In this document: piece by piece, positions 63,051-64,000 of the stretch
Position numbering within the stretch: the first letter of the stretch is position 1
Layout: each line of letters starts with the position of its first letter
Assembly: GCA_947568835.1 (NCBI GenBank)
Contig: OX387605.1
Span: 11,412,418 to 11,476,417, forward strand
DNA: 64,000 bases
DNA from: Protonemura montana
Taxonomy: Eukaryota; Arthropoda; Insecta; Plecoptera; Nemouridae
Reading direction: 5' to 3'
The notes under the pieces: generated by a model
The model's database searches: none
Told to the model about the DNA's origin: nothing
What the model saw: the letters and a program-made list of their open reading frames with translations, nothing else
Made by a program: the position numbers and the translations under genes

Positions 63051-63708
63051 GAACATAATGTTCAATGTTGGTAAACTATTAATCGACAAAACACGAAATA
63101 AATGAAATAATAAGTACCCGAAGTGATGTCAACTATGGAAAGTAGACGCGCCTTATGTTAGTTAATGCTTCGAATTGTTTTCCTTTTGTGGCAAGGCGCG
63201 TTCAGGAGTGTTGTGAGCTACGTTTGAGTGACTGGCGGCATACTTGCAACCCCAGGAAAGGGGCATTTACACTCGAATATTAATTAACGACTAGATTAAA
63301 ATACGACATGAGTGTGCAACTGTGTTCGATCGATTCCTAACCAAGTTAAAATACCGTGTTGACATCGAAATAATATGTACTAGGTGGCTGCATCGAGTAG
63401 CTCCAGTTCCCAACTCAACATTTTGCATAGTTTGAAGGAAATGTGTCTTTTCTATGATCTTTCCCCGGGTTTAAAGTCAAGTACTATCTTTATTTTGAGC
63501 AAAGAGTTAACAAACATATGTATTTGTCCAATGAGAAGCGGGTCGAAATATTTAACTTTTTTGAGATCAAAAAGTGAATGGCACTCAGCTGTAGGTTATG
63601 TCGGCAGACTAGATTATGAAAGACGCGCTTGAAGTGATTGTAAAGATCAGTGACTATAATTAGCAATTTTTTGTGCTTAAAGACAATATTTTTGCCGTTA
63701 TTGCAAAA

Positions 63709-63892
63709 ATGGCCACAGAGGTAAAGGTGCATGCAGATAAAATGACTACTTTTAACGAACCACATTTCGAAAAGAAACTGCTTGCCTTGAAGGACTCACA
63801 AGAAAGTATTCAAGCATTGTCTACGTGGTGTCTTGGTCACCGACAGCATCATAAAAAGATTGTCTCCAACTGGTTGAAAGTTTTGAAAAAAG
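63709..63892 (+). CDS. RPRD1-type CTD-interacting protein, first coding exon (partial)
   Basis: RPRD1 proteins bind the phosphorylated C-terminal domain of RNA polymerase II through an N-terminal CID and help recruit CTD phosphatase. The frame reads MATEVKVHADK, then MTTFNEPHFEKKLLALKDSQ, then ESIQALSTWCLGHRQHHKKI and VSNWLKVLKK. This follows, without gaps, the start of the human RPRD1B CID as I remember it (EKKL-x-x-L-x-x-SQ-x-S-x-Q-x-LS-x-W, HHR-x-H, IV-x-x-W). The exon ends at AAG|GTTCGT (donor at 63893) in phase 1, where the next codon in the family usually starts with G (Ala). Two starts are possible. ATG 63709 has a good context (AAAATGG). ATG 63742 aligns with the usual family N-terminus, so the first 11 residues may be an extension. 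WCLGHRQH replaces the usual WLIHHRKH, so this copy is rather diverged. The rest lies beyond the window. Confidence 0.82.
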
Positions 63893-64000
63893 GTTCGTAT
63901 GTTACTTGATTTCAAATGTATTGCTGTAGTTCGTCACGTCAGCTATGACGGTTAGTACCTACTTAGATCAGAGAGAAAGCAAAACTAATATAGGGTCTTG
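63893..64000 (+). other. Start of the first intron of the RPRD1-like gene
   Basis: It begins with GTTCGT after AAG. A stop codon follows in frame at 63907-63909, so the coding sequence must be spliced here. No acceptor or second exon is present before the window ends. Confidence 0.6.

Larger units (their letters stand above)
30513..63708. other. 33 kb with no supportable gene
   Basis: No exon with a recognisable domain was found on either strand. The open frames are short and usually overlap frames on the opposite strand. Contents that can be supported are listed separately: two copies of the dispersed motif (32.2, 32.7 kb), a candidate promoter (33.0 kb), direct repeats (38.7-39.1, 44.1-44.7 kb), a SINE-like array (42.9-43.9 kb), microsatellites (39.4, 40.9, 41.1, 49.1 kb), C runs (44.8, 46.35 kb), GC-rich patches (48.15-48.35 kb), a pyrimidine tract (52.1-52.3 kb) and a G-rich minisatellite (61.05 kb). 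It may be intergenic, an intron of an unseen gene, or regulatory DNA. Confidence 0.5.

Noticed and set aside
1-64000. CRISPR arrays, bacterial operons, LTR or virus-like elements
   Set aside because: No regularly spaced direct repeats, no paired long terminal repeats and no viral-type reading frames were seen. The window is insect nuclear DNA.

Overview
This is a 64 kb window of AT-rich, intron-bearing animal DNA, almost certainly from an insect. The evidence is a Beaten-path (Beat) type immunoglobulin protein, a family known from arthropods, and a seven-transmembrane insect odorant receptor. Both are split by spliceosomal introns. The order cannot be fixed from the sequence. Coding density is very low: three host genes are recognisable, all on the + strand, and two of them are cut by the window edges.

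Layout. (1) About 1-11,726: the 3' end of a Beat-like gene. One exon (2963-3184) encodes the end of the second Ig domain. After an 8.5 kb intron, a short last exon (11647-11726) encodes a hydrophobic tail that looks like a GPI-anchor signal. The intron phases match. (2) 11,727-27,814: 3' UTR, then sequence with no gene I can support. It holds a tRNA-like pol III unit (17213-17281), a perfect 12-bp-arm hairpin (23025-23053), one copy of a dispersed motif (24885-24908) and CpG-rich patches. (3) 27,815-30,512: an odorant receptor gene with six well-supported exons (427 codons) and a tentative seventh. The introns are short and every splice phase is compatible. (4) 30,513-63,708: 33 kb with no convincing exon. 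It contains two further copies of the dispersed motif (32.2 and 32.7 kb), a CpG-rich candidate promoter (33.0 kb), diverged direct repeats (38.7-39.1 and 44.1-44.7 kb), a tandem array of tRNA-headed SINE-like units with a nested non-LTR-like insertion (42.9-43.9 kb), several microsatellites and a G-quadruplex-prone minisatellite (61.05 kb). (5) 63,709-63,892: the first coding exon of an RPRD1-type RNA polymerase II CTD-interacting protein, which continues beyond the right edge.

The three genes have unrelated jobs: axon guidance and cell adhesion, smell, and transcription. Nothing suggests they act together. No LTR element, viral copy, CRISPR array or toxin gene was seen. The most unusual content is the repeats: the SINE-like tandem array with its nested insertion, and the three-copy motif, two copies of which share a second motif at an identical distance.
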